A stretch of 24,609 bases of DNA from Paenalcaligenes sp035302345 (GTDB taxonomy: Bacteria; Pseudomonadota; Gammaproteobacteria; Burkholderiales; Burkholderiaceae_B): contig DATGSS010000066.1 of assembly GCA_035302345.1 (NCBI GenBank), positions 1 to 24,609 of the forward strand. Reading direction: 5' to 3'. Below are positions 1-7,055 of the stretch, piece after piece (position 1 is the stretch's first letter; every line of letters begins with the position of its first letter). A model generated the notes under the pieces. It did no database searches. It had not been told where the DNA came from and saw only the letters and a program-made list of their open reading frames with translations. Position numbers and translations under genes: made by a program.

Positions 1-294
1 GACTGGGCGGTACGTTATTGGGAAAAGGCACGCGCTGCCCAACTACCCGTACTAGATAGTTTTGGTGATTTTCATCGTGCTTACGAATGGATGAGCATCC
101 AACGCAATTTACGTATCCTGGGGGTGTTTTGTCGCCTCTCGCAGCGTGATCAAAAGCACCACTATCTCGATCACCTGCCCCGAGTCCTCAAATATTTACG
201 TCAAGTCATCCAACGTTACGAGTTTTTTAACCCGTTACGCTCACTACTGGATAGAATAGAAAACAAACAAACTGTATTGGGTCTGACTTTTTAA
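1..294 (+). CDS. amgK: Cell-wall sugar (MurNAc/GlcNAc) anomeric kinase AmgK, C-terminal part
   Basis: The frame is open from the first base of the window, so the gene starts upstream; 97 C-terminal residues are visible, ending in TAA. The visible part is an all-helical tail of the aminoglycoside-phosphotransferase fold. Its pattern WM(S)IQRNLRILGVFCRL, then RD, YL, LPRVLKYL, is typical of the C-terminal lobe of AmgK-type kinases; the catalytic loop lies outside the window. Known AmgK proteins phosphorylate MurNAc or GlcNAc at C1 in the cytoplasm, and MurU then forms UDP-MurNAc. The gene directly downstream is murU, 14 bases away on the same strand, which supports the assignment. An internal ATG at 91 is not the start, because conserved sequence continues upstream of it. 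The kinase fold is fairly certain; the exact substrate rests on the neighbour. Confidence 0.85.
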   Translation, partial: DWAVRYWEKARAAQLPVLDSFGDFHRAYEWMSIQRNLRILGVFCRLSQRDQKHHYLDHLPRVLKYLRQVIQRYEFFNPLRSLLDRIENKQTVLGLTF

Positions 295-308
295 AGTTCA
301 TCTAAAAA

Positions 309-1028
309 ATGAAACAAGCCATGATTCTCGCTGCTGGCTATGGCAAACGCCTGCGGCCCTTGACCGAACACACCCCCAAACCGCTGATTATCGCTGGGGG
401 CAAACCCCTGATCGTGTGGCACATCGAACGTTTGGCAGCAGCAGGCATCAACAACATAGTCATCAATCACTCATGGCTTGGAGAACAAATCGTCGCTACC
501 CTGCAGGACGGCGAACAGTGGGGCGTCAATATTCAATACACCCCTGAACCCCGCCCTCTAGAAACTGCCACAGGCGTCAAACGGGCATTGCCACTACTAC
601 AGCCTAGCCCGTTTCTGCTGGTTAGTAGCGATATTTGGTGCCCATGGCCCGTCAAAGCACTAATGCATGCCAGCCAAGTACTGGATGGCGATCAACGTTT
701 GGCTCATTTGTTACTGGTTGATAACCCCCCGCACCACCCGCAGGGAGATATGTATTTCGATCCCAAACCCTATATACAGCCTAACAAAACAGATATCACG
801 CCATCCAACGGGCAGACCTCTTCTTATACTTATAGCGGTCTGGCTGTAGTGCACCCTAGACTCTTTAGCCAGTGCAGTACTGAGCAACCCACACCATTGC
901 GGGTGCCTTTGCACCAGGCCATGCAACAGCGCAAGGTCACCGCTGAACGCTTACACGCCCCCTGGTTTGATGTCGGTACGCACGAGCGCTTAAATGCGCT
1001 CGAGACTTACTTGGCGCAAAATCCCTGA
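309..1028 (+). CDS. murU: N-acetylmuramate alpha-1-phosphate uridylyltransferase MurU
   Basis: A 239-residue sugar-1-phosphate nucleotidyltransferase. Near the N-terminus (residues 6-27) it has the nucleotide-binding signature LAAGYGKRLRPLT followed by PKPLI. The strand ending VSSDIW (near residue 108) carries the aspartate expected to bind the metal. Length matches the MurU family (about 220-240 residues), which lacks the long C-terminal domain of GlmU or RfbA. Known role: with UTP it converts MurNAc-1-phosphate to UDP-MurNAc, completing the peptidoglycan recycling route that bypasses MurA, the fosfomycin target. It follows amgK by 14 bases and is very likely co-transcribed. I see no clear Shine-Dalgarno sequence in that gap, so translational coupling to amgK is likely. 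Alternative: another small sugar-1-phosphate nucleotidyltransferase, made less likely by the amgK neighbour. Confidence 0.9.
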   Translation: MKQAMILAAGYGKRLRPLTEHTPKPLIIAGGKPLIVWHIERLAAAGINNIVINHSWLGEQIVATLQDGEQWGVNIQYTPEPRPLETATGVKRALPLLQPSPFLLVSSDIWCPWPVKALMHASQVLDGDQRLAHLLLVDNPPHHPQGDMYFDPKPYIQPNKTDITPSNGQTSSYTYSGLAVVHPRLFSQCSTEQPTPLRVPLHQAMQQRKVTAERLHAPWFDVGTHERLNALETYLAQNP

Positions 1029-1049
1029 GGGGTTATTATTTAATTCAAC

Positions 1050-1078
1050 TTGAACACCCAATTTAACCCGATTTAAAT
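1050..1078 (+). promoter_or_regulatory. Possible sigma70 promoter before the DUF6776-type gene
   Basis: TTGAAC (1050-1055) and TTAAAT (1073-1078) are separated by 17 bases in the gap after murU. Each hexamer matches the consensus at four of six positions. Transcription would begin about 10 bases before the ATG at 1095, giving a nearly leaderless message; no Shine-Dalgarno sequence precedes that ATG. The region is AT-rich, so chance is a real alternative and the gene may simply be read from the amgK-murU transcript. Confidence 0.25.
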
Positions 1079-1094
1079 TCGCCCCCTACTGCTT

Positions 1095-1796
1095 ATGTTG
1101 AGATCCAGAAAACCCGCATTCAGACCCTCTGCCTATGGATATTCCCGTCGCAAACGCCGCATCCCGCGCTGGCTGATGCTAATGATTGTAGGAATAGTTA
1201 TTGGGGTGGGTGGTGTCCTGTTCGTCCAAGAAAGTTACGGCCCTGCCCGACTCACTGTCGAGGAATCTGAGCGTTTGCACTTTGACCTTAATGCAGCCAC
1301 CTCAGAGGTACAGCGCCTCAAGACCGAATTAGGCCAATCCCAACGCGAACTGAACCAAACCCAAGAAAAACTCGAGGCGCAAACAGACCAAATAGAACAA
1401 CATGACGCCATTGTTGAGCAATTAGAAAGCGATATTTCTTTCTTTGCGCGCATCGCCCCCGAGGACCCCAGAGGCACCTCGCCTGGGATTCGTGCCGCAC
1501 AATTTCGCCATCTAGGTGATACCCAAGAACTCAGCTACGAGCTCTTGCTCATGCAGGATGATCCGGATGATGATGAGTTCACAGGGGCCGTGCATTTTAA
1601 CGTCATGGGGCGTTACACAAACGGACGTACGGGTTATATAGACTTAGACCCCGTGCCCATTGTCTTGGGTTACTATCTGCATACAGATGGAACGACTGAG
1701 CTCCCCTCAGGATTTACACCCAGACAAGTCACCGTACAAGTCATGCCCGAGGATTCTGAAAAGGTAGTGGCGAAAAGAATTTTAAACGTTCGCTAG
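1095..1796 (+). CDS. Membrane-anchored coiled-coil protein, DUF6776-type
   Basis: A 233-residue protein. An arginine/lysine-rich cytoplasmic N-terminus (residues 1-25) is followed by one hydrophobic segment (about 26-46), giving an N-in, C-out single-pass topology by the positive-inside rule. Residues about 56-116 form a heptad-like, Glu/Gln-rich coiled coil. A C-terminal beta-rich domain (about 120-233) follows, containing SFFARIAP and later YELLLMQD. This layout resembles the DUF6776 proteins of Betaproteobacteria, which have no established function. It sits 66 bases after murU on the same strand and is followed by a strong terminator, so it may belong to the amgK-murU unit. A role in the envelope is inferred from topology and neighbours only. 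No Shine-Dalgarno sequence is evident before the ATG. Confidence 0.85.
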   Translation: MLRSRKPAFRPSAYGYSRRKRRIPRWLMLMIVGIVIGVGGVLFVQESYGPARLTVEESERLHFDLNAATSEVQRLKTELGQSQRELNQTQEKLEAQTDQIEQHDAIVEQLESDISFFARIAPEDPRGTSPGIRAAQFRHLGDTQELSYELLLMQDDPDDDEFTGAVHFNVMGRYTNGRTGYIDLDPVPIVLGYYLHTDGTTELPSGFTPRQVTVQVMPEDSEKVVAKRILNVR

Positions 1797-1819
1797 CCCA
1801 CCACAATTATTCACGCAAC

Positions 1820-1849
1820 AAAAAGCCGCGCTATATGGCGCGGCTTTTT
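1820..1849. terminator. Strong intrinsic terminator, probably bidirectional
   Basis: A perfect 12-bp inverted repeat (1820-1831 with 1838-1849) has a GCCGCGC core and a 6-base loop TATATG. The arm ends in T-runs on both strands, so it can stop transcription from the DUF6776-type gene (stop 23 bases upstream on +) and from metQ on the opposite strand (stop about 85 bases away). It is the only obvious terminator between the two convergent units. Confidence 0.9.
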
Positions 1850-1933
1850 GACCTTTAGCTATTTCAAATCGGATCATCGCAAAGGATCACGCGTACAAAT
1901 AACTAAATAATAGCTAAGTTTAAAGGCTAGCAA

Positions 1934-2719
1934 TTAGAATGCTGGCACAATGGCACCCTCGTATTTTTCAGTGATGTACTCACTCACCGCGGGTGATTGT
2001 AATGCCTCTAACAAATCAGCAAAGCGAGGATCATCTTTTTTGTCAACGGGCACAGCTACCAAATTTGCATAAGGTGACTCTACACCCTCGATGAACAAAG
2101 CATCATCCAAAGGATTTAAGCCGGCTTCTAAAGCATAATTTGTATTGATAAGGGCCATGTCCACATCAGGCAGTATACGGGGCAAGGCTGCAGCCTCGAG
2201 CTCTTTGAACTTGAGTTTTTTAGGGTTGCTGCTGATATCACGTGAAGTCGCCAGAACATTAGTCGGATCTTTGAGTTCGATCAGCCCCTCTTCTTGGAGT
2301 AGCAATAAAGCACGTGCACCATTACTAGGGTCATTGGGAATGGCTATCAGAGCGCCCTCTTTTAGATCGCCAATCTGGTCGATTTTTTGAGAATACGCAC
2401 CAAAGGGCTCGACGTGCACCACACCGATAGAAATCAAATCTGTACCGTGCTCTTTGTTAAAGCTATCCAAATAAGGCTTATGCTGAAAAAAGTTAGCGTC
2501 GATTTGCCCTTCAGCCACCTGTTGGTTGGGCTGTACATAATCAGTAAAGACCTTGATATCGAGCTCAATGCCTTTGTTTTTGAGATCATCTTGGATAAAT
2601 TCCAAAAGCTCGGCATGCGGAACGGGTGTCGCTGCGATGCTCAGTTTTTCTGCTTGGGCAGTTCCAACTGCAAATACAGATAACGCCAGGCCCAGACCAG
2701 GCAACCAGTGTTTAAACAT
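1934..2719 (-). CDS. metQ: Methionine ABC transporter substrate-binding protein MetQ (NlpA family)
   Basis: A 261-residue NlpA/MetQ family periplasmic binding protein. An N-terminal signal peptide covers residues 1 to about 23, with hydrophobic core LPGLGLALSVFAVGTAQA. Typical family motifs follow: TPVPHAELLEF, DYVQPNQQVAEGQIDANFFQH, PNDPSNGARALLLLQ and the late INTNYALEAGLNP. It captures D/L-methionine and delivers it to MetNI. Unlike E. coli MetQ there is no lipobox cysteine after the signal; the AQA-E junction looks like a signal peptidase I site, so the protein is probably soluble in the periplasm. A clear Shine-Dalgarno AAGGAG sits seven bases before the ATG. It is last in the metN-metI-metQ operon, 29 bases after metI. 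A different small amphipathic ligand cannot be excluded. Confidence 0.93.
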   Translation of the reverse strand: MFKHWLPGLGLALSVFAVGTAQAEKLSIAATPVPHAELLEFIQDDLKNKGIELDIKVFTDYVQPNQQVAEGQIDANFFQHKPYLDSFNKEHGTDLISIGVVHVEPFGAYSQKIDQIGDLKEGALIAIPNDPSNGARALLLLQEEGLIELKDPTNVLATSRDISSNPKKLKFKELEAAALPRILPDVDMALINTNYALEAGLNPLDDALFIEGVESPYANLVAVPVDKKDDPRFADLLEALQSPAVSEYITEKYEGAIVPAF

Positions 2720-2748
2720 ATTTTTCTCCTTAAAAGTTTGGTAATAGT

Positions 2749-3414
2749 TTAATGGGTTTTCCTCTGCAGTACAGCGATAAGATAATCACCAAACATTTGT
2801 ATGAGTTGTACTAGAATAATCAGGATCAGTACCGTCACAATCATGACATCTGTTTGGTAACGCTGATAACCAAATCGCAAGGCCAAATCACCCAGGCCTC
2901 CGCCACCGATGACACCCGACATGGCTGAATAACCCACCAATGTGATTGCCGTCACTAAAACGGCTGCGACAATCCCTGTAAAAGCCTCTGGCAGTAAGGC
3001 CAAAAATACAGTCTGCCAAGAGTTAGCCCCCATTGCACGACTGGCTTCGGAAACACCAGGGTTTAATTCCTTTAGCACATTTTCAACTAAACGCCCAAAA
3101 AATGGCGCGGCACTGGCCACCAGCGGTGGGATAGATCCCTGCACGCCCAAAGAGGTACCGGCCAACACTCGCGTTAAAGGAATCATCACAATCAGCAGAA
3201 TCAAAAAAGGCACTGAGCGCAGCACATTGACCACAAAGGATAAACTTTGATAAACGACCCGATTAGCAAAAAATTGCTTGGGTCCGGTCAAAAAAAGAGC
3301 CACCCCCAAAGGCAAGCCAATCAGCACTGTGAATAATAGAGAAAAGCCTGTCATTAGCAGGGTATCCACCGTAGCTTCAGCAATCAGTGGCCAATCCATA
3401 TCCGCCCAATTCAT
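2749..3414 (-). CDS. metI: Methionine ABC transporter permease MetI
   Basis: A 221-residue inner-membrane permease with about five hydrophobic segments. The ABC coupling helix (EAA loop) is visible as EASRAMGANSWQTVFLALLPEA near residues 123-144. This loop contacts the ATPase MetN. The following GYSAMSGVIGGGGLGDLALRFGYQRY is characteristic of MetI. Length matches the family (about 217-220). The start ATG overlaps the metN stop by four bases (ATGA), implying translational coupling; metQ follows 29 bases downstream. It forms the methionine channel as a homodimer. Confidence 0.95.
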   Translation of the reverse strand: MNWADMDWPLIAEATVDTLLMTGFSLLFTVLIGLPLGVALFLTGPKQFFANRVVYQSLSFVVNVLRSVPFLILLIVMIPLTRVLAGTSLGVQGSIPPLVASAAPFFGRLVENVLKELNPGVSEASRAMGANSWQTVFLALLPEAFTGIVAAVLVTAITLVGYSAMSGVIGGGGLGDLALRFGYQRYQTDVMIVTVLILIILVQLIQMFGDYLIAVLQRKTH

Positions 3415-4421
3415 GATCGCAATACCTCTACATCTATGTCTTGCTCAGAGAGCTGGCGTTTGATTTTATCCAAAGATACATTGGCACCTTGCACCTCGAT
3501 CACAATTTGGCCATAAGGTGTTTGCTTTAATTGACCTACCGCCCCGTGCAAAATACTAATATCTAAATCCAATTCACGACTAAGCTGTGTGAGTACTGGC
3601 TGCGTGGTACGGTCGCCGGAATAACTCAGACGTAAAAGCTTGCCACTGACTTGGGTTGCTAATTGCTTCCAACCATCAGTATCCATTCCGCTTTCTGATA
3701 ATAATGACTGAGTCACCGCATGCTGAGGACGTAAAAACACATCGACAACCGTGCCCGACTCGACAATAGAACCACTTTCTATCACAGCAACCCGATCACA
3801 TACCTGTCGAATCACATCCATACTGTGTGTGATTAGAACAATGGTGATCCCTAGCTCTTTGTTGACCTCGAGCAATAAACGCAAGATAGACTGTGTGGTT
3901 TCTGGATCCAAGGCAGATGTGGCCTCGTCACACAATAGGATTCTAGGTTCATTTGCTAAAGCACGCGCAATCCCTACGCGTTGTTGTTGACCGCCAGACA
4001 GCTGTCGAGGGTATTGATCAATTTGTTGGCTAAGCCCAACCCATTCGAGGACCTCGGCAGCGCGTTGATTTTGAGCGCGACGCCCCAACCCAGCTAACCG
4101 CAAAGGAAAACGCACGTTATCTCGGACAGTGCGAGCATGGAGCAAATTAAAATGCTGAAACACCATGCCTATCTTTTGACGTCGTCGCCGTAATTGCCCC
4201 TCGCTCATCTGGGTGAGGCACTCGTCCTCTAACCAGACCTCGCCTGTTGTTGGACGTTCTAATTGGTTGATCAATCGAATTAAGGTGCTCTTGCCCGCGC
4301 CCGAACGTCCGATAATGCCAAAGACCTCGCCCTCTTGGATGGATAAGTTCACATCCTGGAGAGCAGTGATCACCCGTCCCTGGTGATGGTATTGCTTGGA
4401 TACATTTTTTATTTCTATCAA
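3411..4421 (-). CDS. metN: Methionine ABC transporter ATP-binding protein MetN (TTG start)
   Basis: ABC ATPase of the methionine importer, 336 residues from the chosen start. Visible motifs: Walker A GRSGAGKST (about 38-46), Q-loop VFQHFN, signature LSGGQQQR (about 141-148), Walker B ILLCDEAT (about 161-168) and H-loop ITHSMD. The last 75 or so residues look like the NIL/ACT-like regulatory domain that binds methionine in the E. coli homologue and causes trans-inhibition. I chose TTG at 4421 because AGGA lies 7 bases upstream and the protein then begins MIEIKNVSK, matching the family. A longer reading from TTG at 4427 would put the AGGA only 2 bases away. First gene of metNIQ; its leader after the tRNA terminator is about 50 bases, too short for a SAM riboswitch. 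Confidence 0.95.
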   Translation of the reverse strand: MIEIKNVSKQYHHQGRVITALQDVNLSIQEGEVFGIIGRSGAGKSTLIRLINQLERPTTGEVWLEDECLTQMSEGQLRRRRQKIGMVFQHFNLLHARTVRDNVRFPLRLAGLGRRAQNQRAAEVLEWVGLSQQIDQYPRQLSGGQQQRVGIARALANEPRILLCDEATSALDPETTQSILRLLLEVNKELGITIVLITHSMDVIRQVCDRVAVIESGSIVESGTVVDVFLRPQHAVTQSLLSESGMDTDGWKQLATQVSGKLLRLSYSGDRTTQPVLTQLSRELDLDISILHGAVGQLKQTPYGQIVIEVQGANVSLDKIKRQLSEQDIDVEVLRS

Positions 4422-4472
4422 CGCCAAATCCTATGAAAGTGTTTTTTATCAAACCACAGGTTTTAGGCAATA

Positions 4473-4500
4473 AAAAAGGCTGCACAGCGGCAGCCTTTTT
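4473..4500 (-). terminator. Intrinsic terminator after tRNA-Lys
   Basis: A perfect 11-bp inverted repeat (4473-4483 with 4490-4500, core GGCTGC/GCAGCC) has a 6-base loop and a T-run at its 3' end on the - strand. It begins about 11 bases after the tRNA CCA end and about 50 bases before the metN start, so it separates the tRNA transcript from metNIQ. Any read-through would reach metN. Confidence 0.88.
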
Positions 4501-4510
4501 AACTAATTCT

Positions 4511-4586
4511 TGGTGGGCCGTGCGCGACTCGAACGCGCGACTAACGGATTAAAAGTCCGCTGCTCTACCACCTGAGCTAACGGCCC
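4511..4586 (-). tRNA. tRNA-Lys (anticodon TTT/UUU)
   Basis: Read on the - strand this is a full 76-base cloverleaf. The acceptor stem GGGCCGT pairs with ACGGCCC over seven base pairs. The D-arm contains AGCTCAGGTGGTAGAGC. The anticodon loop is CTTTTAA, giving anticodon TTT for lysine AAA/AAG. The T-arm carries GTTCGAGTC. The discriminator is A and the CCA end is encoded. A consensus promoter lies directly upstream and an intrinsic terminator follows, so it is an independent single-gene unit. Confidence 0.98.
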
Positions 4587-4601
4587 GAACCGAAAAAAAT
4601 A

Positions 4602-4630
4602 ATTATGCAATAATCCTGATGGCCTGTCAA
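4602..4630 (-). promoter_or_regulatory. Sigma70 promoter of tRNA-Lys
   Basis: On the - strand a perfect -35 TTGACA (4625-4630) is followed after 17 bases by a -10 CATAAT (4602-4607), preceded by TG one base upstream (extended -10). Predicted start is near 4595, about nine bases before the mature tRNA 5' end. This is the best promoter match in the window, as expected for a stable RNA gene. Confidence 0.9.
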
Positions 4631-4641
4631 CCATTTTAAGT

Positions 4642-4691
4642 GGGCAAAACAACAACGTATCAAAAACAACACAAATTATCGTGTTTTGCCC
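4642..4691. repeat. 10-bp inverted repeat upstream of the tRNA-Lys promoter
   Basis: GGGCAAAACA (4642-4651) is repeated perfectly in inverted form as TGTTTTGCCC (4682-4691), with 30 AT-rich bases between the arms. It lies between the end of the GH31 gene (4737) and the -35 of the tRNA promoter (4630). There is no T-run after either arm, so it is a poor terminator. It could be a binding site for a dimeric regulator or a chance repeat. Confidence 0.6.
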
Positions 4692-4736
4692 CTAGGATAG
4701 GTTGAATTTTCGGCCAAGGGATTTCAGCTGCCTGCC

Positions 4737-6941
4737 CTAACGTTCGCGCGAAATGCGTACCTCGGCGCCACGTCTTTTGACCTCGAGACCTTCGGATGGA
4801 AGGATCTTTAACCCCTCGAGACCTTTGATGTAGCTAGAACCCTGCATTTGCATGACGCGAATTTTGTTGCGCATTACCTCGGGGCTTTGTTCGGGCATGC
4901 CAAACATCCACACCTCTTCGAGCAGTCGCGCCGAATTAAATGCGCTAGTGTTTAATGCCGCAGGCCCTAAACAAAGCATATGCCCCTCGCGACCAAATAC
5001 TGGGAGCTTGTCGAGCCCGGCCTGTACCTTCCAGCGGGTCCCCCCTTCGTAACGCCATCCTGTGCTCAGATCCCACCAGGCTGTACCCTTGGGCAGATAC
5101 ACCTCGAGCTCGTCGCCTGGCTGCATAAATGGGGCTACCAACAAGGCTGAACCTAGCATGTATTGATGTCCCCAATTGAGCACCTCGGGATCATCGGGGA
5201 ACTCTAAGGATAAAGCGCGCTGTACGGGCAGCCCTGAACGCACGGATTCCTCGATGATGCCCAACACATAAGGTACTAAACGATAGCGCCAGCGGAACCA
5301 ATGCGCTATGTATTCTTGGGTCTCATCGTCGAAATCAGTCGGCATGAGACCAGGAACGGCGTGCAGATGGAAGTTGGCCGAAAAAACCAACATCGATAGC
5401 CAACGCACGTAGAGTTCAGGGGTCATCTTGTCGAGTCCGGCTGTGGGTGAACCCAAAAAGTGGGTTTGGGCACCAATGCCAGAATTACCTGTTGACAGAG
5501 CAGCAGTCAGACTCAGACGCATGCCGTCCCAATCGTTGGTGACCTCGGGACCTAATTGCCACGAATAGCGCTGGACTGAAGGAAAGAGGCTAGTGCCTGG
5601 CAGCATCCCCTCTTGGGGGGTCTTGTGACCTGCATATGCATCAAATAAAGCCCGACGCATCAACATGGGGTAAAGCGTACGCAGCTGTTCGCCAGTTTGC
5701 CCTCCACGCGAAACAATGTTGTCAGGTATATCAAATTGGCTGAAATCAACGGGGGCACCTAATCCTTCGTCGTAGGTTTGGCGCTGGCGCTCGACCCAGA
5801 TGCGATAGGCATCCTTGTAGGTCAAATCTAGCAAGCCATAGTCCTTGCCGCCGGTCAGGGCATTGCCCTTGAAGGAGTGGCTATAACCCAAATCATCATC
5901 GATCAACAGCCAACCACGGTCGTCCCACTCTTCGAATAAGGGGGTATCCTCGAGCACGGCAGGGAAAGTCGGGGCAACCAATTTGAATTCGGCCTGCTCG
6001 GCGCGTTGCAAAATACCGCGCACATCATCCAGGCGCTGCTCATCCCATTCGAACTGGGCGCGTTCAGGACTAAACCCATAAACCAAAGGAGCCGGCATAT
6101 GCACCACATCAATACCTAATTCTTTTTCTTTGAGATTTTGAACTAGGGTAAAGGCATCCTCGATGCTGTGTTCTGGGCTGAGGTGCAACCAGACACCCAT
6201 AGGCCATAAACCTGGCTGCCCAGGACGCCCTGTCAATGCTGTGTACTGATTTAAAATATCAGTGGGTTGGCCGGTAAAGAAAAAGAGATCCAGATATTTA
6301 CCCTGTACTCGTGCTTCGTAAACACCATCAGTCGTGGCAGCCACGTCGTGTTCGATGGTCTCAAAGGTATTCAGGTAAACTCCCCAACCCTGCGTGCTCC
6401 AGAGAAATGAGATAGTGCGGTCATCTGGGTTACTGGACTTTAATTGTGCGCCGCGCCGCTCGAGCGGCCCAGTGGTTTCTCCGAGCCCAAATACGAATTC
6501 CTCGTCACGTAACCCCAAACGCACAGACCAAACATCATTTTCATCATCATTGCTAATGCCGCCGTTAACACTTGCGACCAAGGGCTCGTCATTGCGCATC
6601 AAAACAAACCGAAATGGATTGGTCTCGATCACCAAAGCTAATTCGCCTTGTTCAAAACGCCAAGATTCGGAATCTGCAGCCGCACTGTGTAGTTCGCCGA
6701 CCGCATCGATGCGGGCCAGCAAGCTCTCTTGGAGCTCTTGCATACGTGCAGTGACGCGTTCGGGTTCGATGTGCTCCGGCAATCCGAGACGGAGCCGATA
6801 GACTCCTGGAGCATGTGCCTCGATACGCACGATGTGACCTGATTCGCTATCTGTAAGCTGTGCAGAGGAAGATGTGGATGAAAGTGAACTAAGTTGATTA
6901 AACAATGGTGTTGTTTCGTCTGATTGATGGTTGGACTGCAC
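4737..6941 (-). CDS. Glycoside hydrolase family 31 protein with a divergent active site
   Basis: A 734-residue cytoplasmic protein (no signal peptide) with GH31 layout. A Ser/Thr-rich tail (1-35) is followed by an N-terminal beta-sandwich (about 36-245, with FGLGETTGPLERRG at 151-164). A TIM barrel (about 246-560) and C-terminal beta domains follow. It resembles the alpha-xylosidase/alpha-glucosidase branch (YicI type). By alignment from memory, the nucleophile region KTDFGE appears as PVDFSQ, keeping Asp399. The acid/base Asp region (GGDCYxNYESM) reads GPEVTNDWDGM, placing Glu466 there. The HDIGG motif reads HFLGS (494-498), FHFD reads VHMP, and SRLHG reads FHLHA. Hydrolase activity is therefore uncertain. 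The start is GTG with GGGGA seven bases upstream. It follows mnmC by 100 bases on the same strand. The family call is firm; substrate and activity are unknown. Confidence 0.85.
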   Translation of the reverse strand: MQSNHQSDETTPLFNQLSSLSSTSSSAQLTDSESGHIVRIEAHAPGVYRLRLGLPEHIEPERVTARMQELQESLLARIDAVGELHSAAADSESWRFEQGELALVIETNPFRFVLMRNDEPLVASVNGGISNDDENDVWSVRLGLRDEEFVFGLGETTGPLERRGAQLKSSNPDDRTISFLWSTQGWGVYLNTFETIEHDVAATTDGVYEARVQGKYLDLFFFTGQPTDILNQYTALTGRPGQPGLWPMGVWLHLSPEHSIEDAFTLVQNLKEKELGIDVVHMPAPLVYGFSPERAQFEWDEQRLDDVRGILQRAEQAEFKLVAPTFPAVLEDTPLFEEWDDRGWLLIDDDLGYSHSFKGNALTGGKDYGLLDLTYKDAYRIWVERQRQTYDEGLGAPVDFSQFDIPDNIVSRGGQTGEQLRTLYPMLMRRALFDAYAGHKTPQEGMLPGTSLFPSVQRYSWQLGPEVTNDWDGMRLSLTAALSTGNSGIGAQTHFLGSPTAGLDKMTPELYVRWLSMLVFSANFHLHAVPGLMPTDFDDETQEYIAHWFRWRYRLVPYVLGIIEESVRSGLPVQRALSLEFPDDPEVLNWGHQYMLGSALLVAPFMQPGDELEVYLPKGTAWWDLSTGWRYEGGTRWKVQAGLDKLPVFGREGHMLCLGPAALNTSAFNSARLLEEVWMFGMPEQSPEVMRNKIRVMQMQGSSYIKGLEGLKILPSEGLEVKRRGAEVRISRER

Positions 6942-7028
6942 TGTGTATTCCCCAGGGCCGTGCCCAAAAATGAAAGATGAGAAAAAACGTATAAGTATAA
7001 AAACCTAAAGCTACAAAAATACTTCCCT

Positions 7029-7055
7029 ATTATAACCTTTATTAGCGCAAGGCAA
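7029..7055 (-). promoter_or_regulatory. Possible promoter for the GH31 gene
   Basis: On the - strand a perfect -10 TATAAT lies at 7029-7034, just past the mnmC stop. The best -35 candidate is TTGCCT (7050-7055, inside the end of mnmC), but the spacer is only 15 bases, shorter than the optimum. Transcription would start about 80 bases before the GTG start at 6941. The gap has no terminator, so the gene could also be read from mnmC. Confidence 0.35.

Noticed and set aside
1854..1917. Inverted repeat TTAGCTATT ... AATAGCTAA downstream of metQ
   Set aside because: Nine bases with a 45-base spacer in AT-rich DNA, without a T-run; AGCT is itself palindromic, so chance is likely. The nearby 12-bp hairpin explains termination better.
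4422..4510. SAM or other methionine riboswitch upstream of metN
   Set aside because: Only about 50 bases separate the tRNA terminator from the metN start, too little for a SAM aptamer, and no such pattern is seen.
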